In this document: piece by piece, positions 1 through 8,176 of the stretch
How the letters are laid out: every line of letters begins with the position of its first letter
Position numbering within the stretch: the first letter of the stretch is position 1
Assembly: GCA_030913385.1 (NCBI GenBank)
Contig: CP133159.1
Coordinates: forward strand, 2,626,584-2,690,583
Length of the DNA stretch: 64,000 nucleotides
Source of the DNA: Cytophagaceae bacterium ABcell3
Lineage (GTDB): Bacteria; Bacteroidota; Bacteroidia; Cytophagales; Cytophagaceae
Direction of reading: 5' to 3'
Notes under the pieces: model-generated
The model's database searches: none
Told to the model about the DNA's origin: nothing
What the model saw: only the letters and a program-made list of their open reading frames with translations
Made by a program: the position numbers and the translations under genes

Positions 1-69
1 ATAGCCAGACAAGATGGAAAAACAAGCATTCAGTTAAAATACTTCGACTTCAGATCGTCAGGAAACCGG

Positions 70-600
70 ATGATTAATAAGGCAGAACTGGTGAAAATTA
101 TGATTGCAGGGTGTGAATGTGAAGTTTATGGGCAACTTCTTAATGATCAGGAAGAATTTTCAAAAAAAATCTCCGGCCATTCTTACTCTTTTGAATCTGT
201 TGTACCTGATATTGCTAAAGTTTATTTTTTAGTTTATCAAAGTGGAGATGTTTCAGATATACAAGACTTTAAGCTTCAAGATACTATTTTCAGGTATATA
301 GAGAAAGCAGAAATTCTGAATGACTCCTTGAAAGAAAAAGTTCTGAATCTTGTTTTAGACAATTGTTCTTTTAATTATATACCTACGCTTAGTGGTGTTT
401 ATGATTTTTCGCTGGTGTTTGTAGATAGGGGTGATAGGTTTATTGGCAAGATGGATTTTAATTATAGTTTAACATATTCTTTAATGTTTTATAGTCGCGA
501 AATGAATAAGTATTTAAGTCATGTTGGTGAAATATACCATAAAAAGTTTGTTGAGCTTGAGGAGCTGCTTTCTCCTTATTTGGATAAGTTGCAAAAATGA
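70..600 (+). CDS. hypothetical protein, possibly 5'-truncated
   Basis: I do not recognise this 176-residue protein. It has no signal peptide, no clear membrane span and no motif I can name, and looks like a soluble mixed alpha/beta protein ending in a charged helix. The first ATG in frame is at 70, but the same frame stays open back to base 1, so the gene may begin outside the window. A second upstream frame ends with TAA at 75-77, overlapping the ATG, as tightly packed gene pairs often do, so the ATG at 70 could also be the true start. The next gene begins 79 bases downstream. Confidence 0.6.
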   Translation: MINKAELVKIMIAGCECEVYGQLLNDQEEFSKKISGHSYSFESVVPDIAKVYFLVYQSGDVSDIQDFKLQDTIFRYIEKAEILNDSLKEKVLNLVLDNCSFNYIPTLSGVYDFSLVFVDRGDRFIGKMDFNYSLTYSLMFYSREMNKYLSHVGEIYHKKFVELEELLSPYLDKLQK

Positions 601-679
601 TGTTTTGAGAAAGTTTTAGCAGCTTTATCTGGCTAATGAGCTTTGGGAATAAATAATATAAGTTACCTGGAGGTTTTTC

Positions 680-1180
680 ATGAAAATAGCAATACTAGCA
701 GTACTGATAATGCTGGTTGTGGGAATAGCGGGCGAAATCCTGTCTCTGACTGGTATTTATAATGTTCAGGAAGTAACGCGGAACATATTGGGCGTGGGGC
801 GTCTGGCTGCCATTGGATTGCTGCTGTATTATGGCAGCCTGCGTAGCAGGACAGTCTTCTATAGCTTAATGATAGTATCTGCTGGAATTTTTGTCCTTGG
901 CAATCTTCTTGAAATTATGCACTGGCCGGGGGCAGATGTGTTTATCACAACTGGTCTTGCCGGGCTTCCTTTGGTGTACTCTGTCCATTATCTGAGCAAG
1001 GAGGTCAAACAACTTCTTGATCACCTGAAGGTACTGTGGGTCTGGTTGTTTGTTGTTCCTGTTTTTCTGAGGGTCTTTCATGTCTCATATCCGACTTTTA
1101 TGCTTTTTGCAGAGTGGGGTGTTTTCTTGCTTTTGTTTTCCTTGTTTGCATTTAAGATGTTGATGTATTCAAAATCATAA
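680..1180 (+). CDS. GldL-like small polytopic membrane protein
   Basis: The 166-residue protein is almost entirely hydrophobic with about six predicted membrane segments (near residues 2-22, 40-53, 58-80, 86-104, 119-135 and 138-162). The motif EIMHWPGAD near residue 80 resembles the histidine-tryptophan-proline-glycine motif of GldL, the gliding-motility/type IX secretion motor protein, but the protein lacks the long cytoplasmic tail of real GldL. Related GldL-like paralogues of unknown role are common in Bacteroidota. The start is supported by a purine-rich AGG eight bases before ATG. It sits 50 bases upstream of an MreB-like gene. GldL resemblance is a motif-level inference; a motor function is not shown. 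Confidence 0.6.
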   Translation: MKIAILAVLIMLVVGIAGEILSLTGIYNVQEVTRNILGVGRLAAIGLLLYYGSLRSRTVFYSLMIVSAGIFVLGNLLEIMHWPGADVFITTGLAGLPLVYSVHYLSKEVKQLLDHLKVLWVWLFVVPVFLRVFHVSYPTFMLFAEWGVFLLLFSLFAFKMLMYSKS

Positions 1181-1230
1181 GACCATGTAAGTTTTGATTA
1201 ACTTAACTTCCATCCTTTTTATAATAGCTT

Positions 1231-2190
1231 ATGGGACTTTTTAATTTTTCTAAAACCATCGGTATTGATCCGGGTAGTTATTATCTTCGGCTTGTTTGCG
1301 AAGGGGAGATTATCTTTAACGAACCTTCAGTGGTGTCTGTAGTTCCGGAAAGTGGTGAGGTTTCCGGACATGGGTTCAATGCGCTGGAAAATACACGTCA
1401 CGAAACTATCTGGCCTGTTAATCGTGTTATCGGTGACTTTCATGCATTTGAAAACCTCTTGAGACATGGGGTAAACAAAGGGCTTAATGAAACTTCATGG
1501 TTAACCCCTGCTCATAGTATGTATTTTAGTATTCCTGTTAATGTTACAGAAGTAGAAAAAAGGGCATACCGAGATTCTGGGTTGCACGCAGGTGCAAGAG
1601 AGGTTTATATGACTTGGCAGCCGGTAAGTGCTGCTATCGGTTTGGGTGTTTTACAGAGGAAAAAAGATTTTGTGATTGTGGATATAAGTGCTTCAAAAAC
1701 AGAAGTTACTGTTTTTTCAAATTCATGGCTGGTTTGTGAAGGCGGTATTCCTTTTGGAACATGTAAACTTTGGCGAATGCTGCGGAATTTCATTTTTCGG
1801 AACTTTGGTTTACGTGCATCAGATAAAGAGCTGGATGAAATAATCGCTTCATTAGGGCAGCCCGTCTCTTCTCCCGGTTTCTATGTTCAGAAATCAGTTA
1901 TTAAGCAAGAGCAGCTTTCACCTGTTTGGGATATTTTCTATAAGGTTGTTGAAGATAAGGTGCTAGAGATAATAGAGCAGGCGACAGATTGTTGTGACAT
2001 GGATAAGGTTGCTGCTAATGGTATGTATTTTACGGGAGGTGGGGCTTTAGTTTCAGGACTGTGCAAACAACTTGCTTTAAGTGTTGATATGGATTATGCC
2101 ATCAGTAATGAGCCGCTTAATGATAATATAAAAGGTATCGGGGAAATAATGAAAAATTTTGAACAGTACAAAAAATATCTGTTTACCTAA
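1231..2190 (+). CDS. divergent MreB-like actin-fold protein with altered nucleotide loops
   Basis: The 319-residue protein aligns by eye along its length with MreB (usually about 340 residues). It has a phosphate-1-like GIDPGS at 11-16, the GAREVY segment at 121-126, a phosphate-2 region at 149-160 and a C-terminal adenosine loop FTGGGAL. Several catalytic features are changed. The phosphate-2 loop GGGT is replaced by SASK (153-156), the EEP containing the presumed catalytic glutamate becomes WQP (129-131), and the GGD turn becomes GTC. MreB polymerises under the inner membrane to guide wall synthesis; this paralogue may bind nucleotide poorly or not hydrolyse it. Family assignment is firm and the pseudo-enzyme idea is inference. 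Confidence 0.75.
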   Translation: MGLFNFSKTIGIDPGSYYLRLVCEGEIIFNEPSVVSVVPESGEVSGHGFNALENTRHETIWPVNRVIGDFHAFENLLRHGVNKGLNETSWLTPAHSMYFSIPVNVTEVEKRAYRDSGLHAGAREVYMTWQPVSAAIGLGVLQRKKDFVIVDISASKTEVTVFSNSWLVCEGGIPFGTCKLWRMLRNFIFRNFGLRASDKELDEIIASLGQPVSSPGFYVQKSVIKQEQLSPVWDIFYKVVEDKVLEIIEQATDCCDMDKVAANGMYFTGGGALVSGLCKQLALSVDMDYAISNEPLNDNIKGIGEIMKNFEQYKKYLFT

Positions 2191-2384
2191 AAGAATTGTT
2201 GAGGCTATTTTAGCTGTAAGTCTGTTCTTGCATATTAATTTGTCCCTCGCTTTGCTTTCTTAAGTTTCCAGAACTAAATAGCTTTTTACATTGCATTACT
2301 TGATAAACAGAACAGGTTGTGCCTTGTTTATTTCTGGTGTTGGTTCCTGCTGTTTAAAAGTAGTTAGCCGTTGTTTTGATATGG

Positions 2385-3086
2385 TTAAAGGTTATATACC
2401 AAACCTAAGCTAAAAGTTTGATTCGGAGTAGAGAGTGTTTCTTCTCTTTGTAAACTTATTATAGAGTTTGCTACCACGGATACTTGACGGATTTTTGCCT
2501 CAAGTGCAACCCTAAGATTTAAGTCTGTGTGGTGCCTGTCTTTTTGGTGTGGGTCAATGTTAGAAAATGTTTTTCTGCGCACCATAAAGTTTGTAATAAC
2601 ATTAATCTTGAAGTTTTCCTCTGCTGCCCATGTTGGTGGGATGGATAGTGCTGTAAAGTCTCCAAAAAACATATCGTGACGTGTATTCATAAACTCAGCC
2701 CCTGGGCGGAAAGTGAACTTGCCTATGTCATAAGCGTAGCCCGCTGACCCTGCAAACTGTAAGGAGTAGTTGTAGTCACGCTCGTTGCCAAGAAAAAGTG
2801 CAGGTACAACAACTCCAGCGGTTGCATAAAAGTCTTTTTTCTCTATTCTATAATGCGCAACAGGGTTATTTAAATGGCTAAAGTCAAGTTGAGAACTATA
2901 GTTGTTCTCATAAGTGGCTAATGGCAATACTACATGGAAAGAGTGCCCTTTGTTTTCATAAAGTTGCTTGGCAAAAGATAAATGATATGCTAACCTTGTT
3001 TTAGCCTCTGGAGGGCACGCTGTGAGCGTTGCTGGCAAAGCAATCGCAAGAAGAAAGAGCAATCTTGTTATCATATCCTGTATCAA
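2385..3086 (-). CDS. exported outer-membrane beta-barrel-like protein
   Basis: The 233-residue product starts with a hydrophobic signal sequence ending LTAC near residue 24, which fits either a lipobox or a type I cleavage site. An alternative ATG lies at 3074. The rest alternates hydrophobic and polar residues and ends in LGLVYNL, a terminal strand typical of outer-membrane barrels. I do not recognise the family. It is monocistronic, converges with the MreB-like gene, and has a TGAT-N4-GTCA palindrome 48 bases before the ATG, close to where an FNR-type activator would sit. A role under low oxygen or NO is inferred only from that site. Confidence 0.55.
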   Translation of the reverse strand: MIQDMITRLLFLLAIALPATLTACPPEAKTRLAYHLSFAKQLYENKGHSFHVVLPLATYENNYSSQLDFSHLNNPVAHYRIEKKDFYATAGVVVPALFLGNERDYNYSLQFAGSAGYAYDIGKFTFRPGAEFMNTRHDMFFGDFTALSIPPTWAAEENFKINVITNFMVRRKTFSNIDPHQKDRHHTDLNLRVALEAKIRQVSVVANSIISLQREETLSTPNQTFSLGLVYNL

Positions 3087-3128
3087 CTAATATGCATTAA
3101 AAATATTTAAAAATTATTTGGAAGTAAA

Positions 3129-3140
3129 TGATTTGGGTCA
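3129..3140. promoter_or_regulatory. FNR-type box variant (TGAT-N4-GTCA)
   Basis: TGATttggGTCA followed by A, giving a TTGAC half-site on the other strand. The centre is 48 bases before the ATG of the outer-membrane protein at 3086. It differs by one base from the TGAT-N4-ATCA core seen before norC and the regulator gene. Confidence 0.45.
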
Positions 3141-3202
3141 ACTTTTTAATAAACGAAAGCGGTGCTGATTTGTTATATCTGATAGGTTCAGTGCTTTTGT
3201 AT

Positions 3203-3246
3203 ATATAATAAAGCCTTCCGCAGTATTTTTTATTTGCGGCGGAAGG
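3203..3246 (-). terminator. terminator of the heme A synthase gene
   Basis: Arms CCTTCCGC (3214-3221) and GCGGAAGG (3239-3246) form an 8-bp GC-rich stem. Read on the minus strand it is followed by CTTTATTAT. It lies ten bases past the stop codon at 3256. Confidence 0.7.
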
Positions 3247-3255
3247 TTTTGTTTG

Positions 3256-4305
3256 TTAGACAGGCTCCAAAATCGTTTGTTTTTCCTCCTGTTTTTCATT
3301 TACCTCCCTTGTTTGGTAAATGAGCTGTACTGAAAGCATAAATATCACTGCCGCCATAATCTGATGGAGTACGCCAGATATAATGTTCACGCCTGACAAT
3401 AGCGTGTTTATTCCTAGTGCGATTTGAACAACTATGGTGAAAAATAGGTAATTTGTAGTTTCTGTGATTTTATAGGACTTTTTGAATTCTTTTGTCCCGA
3501 ACTTCATATATAAGAGCAAGCCTACGATAAATAATGGAATCCAGCGGTGGACAAATTGTACAGTAACAGCATTTTCAAGCAAATTGATAAGTGCCGGGGT
3601 TTTATCAAAAATGCCAGGAGGGATAAAGAACCCGCCCATATCTGGGTATGTGTTGTAAAAATACCCTGCTTTTAACCCTGCTACAAATGCTCCATATATA
3701 ATTTGTAATAACAGTAAGCCTGAAAGTAGGAGTGCGATAGGAGAAAGTTGCCCCTTTTTATTTTTATTTGACTGCAAACTGTTGATAGCCCATACAATGC
3801 TGGCAATAATAAAGAAAGCAAGTACCAAATGTGCAGCCAGCCGATAGTGGCTTACATGGGGTATGTCCGAAAGCCCACTTTTAACCATCAACCAACCCAT
3901 TACGCCTTGAGAAAGTCCTAGGGTAAATATTAGTAATACTTTTTTTAAAATAGTTTTGCTGAAATAGCCTTTAACGTAAAAGATGGCAAAGGGAATTATA
4001 AATAAAAATCCTGTAAACCTACCGATTAAACGGTGTAAATACTCCCAGAAGAATATTTGTTTAAACCCGCTTAAATCCATGTTGTAATTAATTTTTTGAT
4101 ACTCTGGAGAGGTTTTGTATTTATCAAAAGCTATGTTCCACTGCTGTTCATTAAGAGGAGGGAGGATGCCATAAACCAGGTCCCACTCTACTATAGATAG
4201 TCCTGAGCCGGTAAGTCGGGTAATGCCGCCTATGACTACCATGGTCAACACGAAAAAAGCGCCTGATATTAGCCAAAGGCGAATAAGTTTGTCTGATTTT
4301 TTCAT
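3256..4305 (-). CDS. ctaA: heme A synthase, COX15/CtaA family
   Basis: The enzyme oxidises the C8 methyl of heme O to a formyl group, giving heme A for aa3-type oxidases in the inner membrane. The 349-residue protein has about eight membrane segments. It carries the family hallmark GGITRLTGSGLSIVEW near the N-terminus and conserved histidines in EYLHRLIGR, HYRLAAHL, FVHRW and LHQIMA, which bind two hemes. The ATG at 4305 is chosen over an upstream ATG at 4428, because the extra 41 residues are basic, non-hydrophobic and unlike the family. It is divergent from the RIC operon. Heme A supply implies an aa3 oxidase elsewhere in the genome. Confidence 0.93.
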   Translation of the reverse strand: MKKSDKLIRLWLISGAFFVLTMVVIGGITRLTGSGLSIVEWDLVYGILPPLNEQQWNIAFDKYKTSPEYQKINYNMDLSGFKQIFFWEYLHRLIGRFTGFLFIIPFAIFYVKGYFSKTILKKVLLIFTLGLSQGVMGWLMVKSGLSDIPHVSHYRLAAHLVLAFFIIASIVWAINSLQSNKNKKGQLSPIALLLSGLLLLQIIYGAFVAGLKAGYFYNTYPDMGGFFIPPGIFDKTPALINLLENAVTVQFVHRWIPLFIVGLLLYMKFGTKEFKKSYKITETTNYLFFTIVVQIALGINTLLSGVNIISGVLHQIMAAVIFMLSVQLIYQTREVNEKQEEKQTILEPV

Positions 4306-4487
4306 TACGTCTGTTAAATGTTTTCTTCCTTTTCCTTTTTTAACCTGGTTTAAGAGGTAGATTTTGTCATAAGCAGCAAAATAACGAAAAATAAGCACTT
4401 TTCGGTCTAAACTTATGGCTCTAACCATGCTTTAAGCACAGATATGAGCAAAGCTATTGATTTAAAGTTGTTTTGCTGCCATGCTAA

Positions 4488-4511
4488 TTCTATTGCATAT
4501 CTCAAGTTTTA
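4488..4511. repeat. degenerate copy of dispersed repeat arm
   Basis: TCTATTGCATATCTCAAG here matches, with two substitutions, the right arm of the inverted repeat at 52946-52967. It is also related to the sequence at 46722-46746. Too diverged to define ends. Confidence 0.35.
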
Positions 4512-4562
4512 AATAGCTTATTTCTTAAAATTAAAGCTAGTTTCATAAATCACTTTTATAAA

Positions 4563-4574
4563 TGATTTAGATCA
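4563..4574. promoter_or_regulatory. FNR-type box (TGATttagATCA)
   Basis: Exact TGAT-N4-ATCA palindrome centred 104 bases before the ATG of the RIC gene. It matches the core of the E. coli FNR site. The regulator encoded at 20167-20868 is the obvious candidate to bind it. Confidence 0.65.
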
Positions 4575-4672
4575 GTTTATCTGAATTTTTTAATGCATAC
4601 CTTTGATATGCAGTTGAGAATAATGGAAAATTAAAGATAAAAAGGTCTATTAATCTATAAAACAATTTAATT

Positions 4673-5620
4673 ATGAACACAATACAAGTGCTAGATGTAC
4701 GGGTGATAGAACCAAGGTTAAAACATCCTACCATATTTGAAACTTTTGATGGACTTGAGCCAGGTGAATCTTTTGTTATTCTAAACGATCATGATCCAAA
4801 ACCATTGTTCTACCAGTTCCTGGCAGAGCGTCCAGACCAGTTTAATTGGGAATATTTAGAGCAGGGGCCTGAAGAGTGGCAAGTTCGCATTGGAAAAAAT
4901 GCCGCCGGGGAAAAGACTGTCGGGGAGATTGCTGCTTCTGATCACAGAAAAGCATTGGTGTTTAAAAAGTTGGGTATTGATTTTTGCTGTGGGGGTAAAA
5001 AGTCACTAGATGAGGCTATAAAGGAAAAGGGTTTAAGTAAGGAAGAGGTCGAAGCCGAACTTGAAAAAGCTTCTGCTACAGATGTTGGAGACTTTGATGT
5101 GTTCAATAAACTCGAAGCTGATGAGTTGATTAGGCATATTGAAAGTACCCACCACCAGTTTATTCGTGAGATTTCTCCTCAAATCAATGAAATTCTAAAT
5201 AAAGTAGTTAGGGTACACGGTGATTCTCATCCTGAACTGATCGATATACGAAACTATTGGGTAGAGCTTTCTGATGAACTGACCAGCCATATGTTTAAAG
5301 AAGAGCAGGTTTTGTTCCCATATATTAAAGAGCTGGCTATAGCTAATAGGAACAATGGAGCGATTGCCCCGCCTCATTTCGGTTCGGTAAAAAATCCTGT
5401 AGCCGTTATGGAAGAAGAACACGAAGCAGCATCGTCTTTCTTAACTAAGATAAGGGAACTGACTAATGACTATACTCCACCAGAGTATGCATGTAACAGC
5501 TTTAGAATGACTTTTGGCTTGCTTAAGGATTTTGAAGAAGACTTGATCAATCACGTGCACTTGGAAAACAATATTTTGTTTCCTAAAGCACTAGAAATGG
5601 AGAAACGCTTTTTCCCTTAA
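4673..5620 (+). CDS. ric: iron-sulfur cluster repair di-iron protein (RIC/ScdA/YtfE family) with N-terminal DUF2249
   Basis: Cytoplasmic RIC proteins repair Fe-S clusters damaged by NO or peroxide and can reduce NO at a di-iron site. The 315 residues divide into a DUF2249-like domain (about 1-75), a ScdA_N/DUF542 domain with the diagnostic GIDFCCGG (Cys105-Cys106), and a C-terminal hemerythrin-type four-helix bundle with HHQF at 160-163, HMFKEE, EEEHE and NHVHLENN providing His/Glu ligands. Typical RICs of about 220-240 residues lack the first domain, so this is a fusion. It heads an operon, four bases before the next gene, and has an FNR-type palindrome upstream. The context agrees with denitrification. 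Confidence 0.93.
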   Translation: MNTIQVLDVRVIEPRLKHPTIFETFDGLEPGESFVILNDHDPKPLFYQFLAERPDQFNWEYLEQGPEEWQVRIGKNAAGEKTVGEIAASDHRKALVFKKLGIDFCCGGKKSLDEAIKEKGLSKEEVEAELEKASATDVGDFDVFNKLEADELIRHIESTHHQFIREISPQINEILNKVVRVHGDSHPELIDIRNYWVELSDELTSHMFKEEQVLFPYIKELAIANRNNGAIAPPHFGSVKNPVAVMEEEHEAASSFLTKIRELTNDYTPPEYACNSFRMTFGLLKDFEEDLINHVHLENNILFPKALEMEKRFFP

Positions 5621-5624
5621 AGAG

Positions 5625-6416
5625 ATGATAGTTACTGAAAATACCAAAATATCATCCATTATAGAAGAAAATGAGCTGGCTATAGAGGCTATTGCTTCTG
5701 TAAACCCTCATTTTCAAAAGCTGAAAAACCCTATACTGAGAAAGTTGCTTGCTTCACGAGTTACTGTGAAGCAAGCAGCCGGTATAGGCAAAACTACGCC
5801 TGATTCTATTTTGGCAAAACTGAAAGAAGTCGGGTTTGTGGTTGAAATGCCTACAGGAGTGCCTGTGGGAGAAGTGGAAACTGAGCAGGAGCCTGAAGCT
5901 TGGGATGGGGAGCTTGTAGAAATGGATGTAAGGGCTGTATTATCTGCTGGCGGAGACCCTCTAAAGAATATACTTAAAAAACTGAAAGAATTAGGCAAGG
6001 ATAAAGTTCTGGTAATTATCAACACCTTCGAACCTGTTCCTTTGATAAACCTGCTCTCAAGGCAAGGGTATAAATATAAGACAGAACAGAAGGATGGGTT
6101 GTTTTACACCTCGTTCAAGTTTGAAAAGTTGCCAGATTCTGTTGGAGAAGATACTTGTGGAGAGAATGGTAATTTTATGGAACTGGTAGTGACTTATCAG
6201 GATAATATGGTAGAAGTAGATGTGAAGAAGTTGGAAATGCCGGGGCCTATGATGGCCATATTGGCAGAGCTGGAAAAGCTTTTGCCTGATAAAGCCTTGC
6301 TCGTTCACCATAAGAAGGTTCCGCACCTGCTTTTGCCGGAGCTGGAAGAAAAAGGTTTTAAATATGCTTATGAAGTTGCAGACGAAAACAATGTGAAGCT
6401 TATTATTTACCGATAA
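5625..6416 (+). CDS. DUF1858 / tandem DUF2249 domain protein
   Basis: The 263-residue soluble protein begins with a DUF1858-like helical domain (about 1-70: KISSIIEENE, VTVKQAAGIG). Two DUF2249-like alpha/beta modules follow, around 95-175 (DVRAVLSAGGDPLKNI, FEPVPLINLL) and 185-263 (ARELEM-like start, HHKKVPHLLLPEL). DUF2249 resembles the small sulfur-carrier TusA fold, but the canonical CPxP cysteine is absent from both modules. These domains recur next to RIC, hemerythrin and NO-handling genes in many bacteria, with unknown biochemistry. The start is four bases after the RIC stop, so the two genes are translationally close. The link to NO or Fe-S repair rests on neighbourhood only. Confidence 0.75.
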   Translation: MIVTENTKISSIIEENELAIEAIASVNPHFQKLKNPILRKLLASRVTVKQAAGIGKTTPDSILAKLKEVGFVVEMPTGVPVGEVETEQEPEAWDGELVEMDVRAVLSAGGDPLKNILKKLKELGKDKVLVIINTFEPVPLINLLSRQGYKYKTEQKDGLFYTSFKFEKLPDSVGEDTCGENGNFMELVVTYQDNMVEVDVKKLEMPGPMMAILAELEKLLPDKALLVHHKKVPHLLLPELEEKGFKYAYEVADENNVKLIIYR

Positions 6417-6459
6417 TTTTTATGGATTTTGTTATGTAAACCATTAAACATGCCTGGTT

Positions 6460-7749
6460 ATGCTACAGGGAACTGAAAATAAGAAATTACCATCGTTGTA
6501 CGCAATATTGCCTTACTTCGTGTTGTCTTCCTTATCCTTATTGGTAGTAATGGTGTTGCTCTATTATACCGGTACAGAAGTAAGAGGACATTATTTTCAG
6601 CCTAAGTTATTGGCAGTAACACATGTGGCCACTTTGGGTCTGATTACGCCAATAATATTCGGATCTCTGTTGATGATCCTTCCTGTAGTGTTAGAGGTGC
6701 GCGTGTACAGTGAAAAACTGTCTGCTGCTACTTTTATACTTCTTGTATCTGGCTTGCCTTTATTGACCTATGCCTTTTGGAATTTTCAAGCTGGTCCTGT
6801 TATGCAGGTCGGGGGCGTTATGGTTTTTCTTTCTTTATCGATCTTTTGTATCAATTTCTTTTTGTCTGTTAGGGATTGTCAAAAATGGAAAATTGAAGCA
6901 GACTTAATTTCGTCTTCTGTCATATGGCTGTTTATAACAGCTTTGATCGGAACTTTGCTGGTGTTTAATTTTAGCTATGCTTTTATCCCGGTTTCACATC
7001 TGGAAATGTTGAAAATACATGCCAACCTAGGGCTTGCAGGGTGGTTCTTCATGCTCATTGCAGGTGTGTCTTCCCGGTTAATTCCCATGTTTCTACTGGT
7101 TCATAATGTAAACACTGACAAACTGAAGTTTACCTGGTATACCGGCAATGCCGGTCTGGCAGCCTTGGCTGTAGCGTTCTACTTTGAGCTGCCGGCTGCT
7201 TACATCTTTGTATGTAGTTTGTTTGTGGTTGCGGCTGTTGTGTTTTACATTTTCTTTATGCTAGAAGTTTACCGGAAAAGGTTTAGGAAAGGCCTTGATA
7301 CCGGAATGAAATTAACCTTCTATGCTTTTATCTTTTTAGGAGTATCTATAGTCCTTGGAAGTCTATCGCCTTTTAGTTTTCTCAAAGAAGAATACATGAT
7401 GTTGGTAAGGGTCGCCTTTGGATTTGCTGTATTGCTTGGTTTTTGTGGAGTTTTGGTGGTGGGGCAGGGGATTAAAATTCTTCCTTTCATTATCTGGACT
7501 TATAAGTATAAAGACCTGGCAGGAAAAGGAGGAGTGCCATTGCCTAAAGATTTGGTGTCAGAGCGACTTTCGCGTTATACTATGGGTGGCTTGCTCATAG
7601 GGCTTCTTGGTGTATTTGCGTCCATAGTGTTTGGATACTCTTTGTTGATGAGTCTTTCCTGTGGTGTGCTGATAGTGACAGCACTGCTTCATAATATCAA
7701 TATGTTCAAGGCAATTTTACATAAACCATACTTGAAAAATATGAGGTAG
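6460..7749 (+). CDS. polytopic heme-copper-oxidase-subunit-I-like membrane protein (NnrS-like)
   Basis: The 429-residue protein has about twelve membrane spans. Histidines sit where oxidase subunit I or NnrS proteins carry heme ligands: HVATLGLITP in span 2, and KIHANLGLAGW followed by SRLIPMFLL in the middle. It is not a full oxidase, because the catalytic six-histidine set and K-channel residues are not recognisable. Proteins of this type accompany denitrification genes in Bacteroidota and may bind heme or NO. It lies 43 bases after the DUF1858/DUF2249 gene and 82 bases before the SufT-like gene, in the RIC operon. A distant relative is at 46864-48129. Exact function unknown. Confidence 0.65.
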   Translation: MLQGTENKKLPSLYAILPYFVLSSLSLLVVMVLLYYTGTEVRGHYFQPKLLAVTHVATLGLITPIIFGSLLMILPVVLEVRVYSEKLSAATFILLVSGLPLLTYAFWNFQAGPVMQVGGVMVFLSLSIFCINFFLSVRDCQKWKIEADLISSSVIWLFITALIGTLLVFNFSYAFIPVSHLEMLKIHANLGLAGWFFMLIAGVSSRLIPMFLLVHNVNTDKLKFTWYTGNAGLAALAVAFYFELPAAYIFVCSLFVVAAVVFYIFFMLEVYRKRFRKGLDTGMKLTFYAFIFLGVSIVLGSLSPFSFLKEEYMMLVRVAFGFAVLLGFCGVLVVGQGIKILPFIIWTYKYKDLAGKGGVPLPKDLVSERLSRYTMGGLLIGLLGVFASIVFGYSLLMSLSCGVLIVTALLHNINMFKAILHKPYLKNMR

Positions 7750-7831
7750 TATATAAGAATGTTATTTTCTATGCCTTCTGTTAAATAGGGTGTAGTTAAT
7801 TAATTAGTGGCAGTATTTAAATATTACAGTT

Positions 7832-8155
7832 ATGGAAACGAATAACTATTCTGAAATAGAAACAAGGGCAAAAGAGGTATTGAAAGAGGTGTATGACCCT
7901 GAATTGAACGTAAACCTGGTAGACCTGGGCTTAATTTACCGGATAGAATATTTTGAGCAAGAGAATAAGTTGGAAGTAGACATGACGTTGACTACACCGT
8001 CTTGTCCCATGTCAGAAATATTGCCAAATGTTACTGAACAACGTCTTGCTCAGGAATTTTCAGACGCAACCATATCTTTGTCTTTGATTTGGCAACCAGC
8101 ATGGAATCCTGATTTTATCACAGAAGAGGGTAAGAAATTACTTAGATTTTCATAA
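7832..8155 (+). CDS. MIP18/SufT-like (DUF59, PaaD-type) metal-sulfur cluster assembly factor
   Basis: The 107-residue protein is a single DUF59 domain. It has VYDPELNVNLVDLGLIY at about 21-37, the characteristic DPE motif, and TLTTPSCPMSEI containing the conserved cysteine. Members such as SufT and PaaD help insert or mature Fe-S clusters on client proteins. Length is normal for the family. Its place between an NO-repair operon and an Fe-S-type Rrf2 regulator fits a role in rebuilding clusters after NO damage. The client protein cannot be told from the sequence. Confidence 0.9.
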   Translation: METNNYSEIETRAKEVLKEVYDPELNVNLVDLGLIYRIEYFEQENKLEVDMTLTTPSCPMSEILPNVTEQRLAQEFSDATISLSLIWQPAWNPDFITEEGKKLLRFS

Positions 8156-8176
8156 CTTAAAGACCCATTTATTTTC

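Larger units (their letters stand above)
4306..4672. other. intergenic region between ctaA and the RIC operon
   Basis: 367 bases without a convincing gene. It holds an exact FNR-type palindrome at 4563-4574 and, at about 4488-4511, a degenerate copy of a dispersed repeat arm (TCTATTGCATAT...). A one-strand extension of ctaA to 4428 is judged non-coding. Confidence 0.6.

Noticed and set aside
4306-4428. Longer N-terminus of heme A synthase
   Set aside because: The extra 41 residues are basic and not family-like, while ATG 4305 starts right before the first membrane segment.
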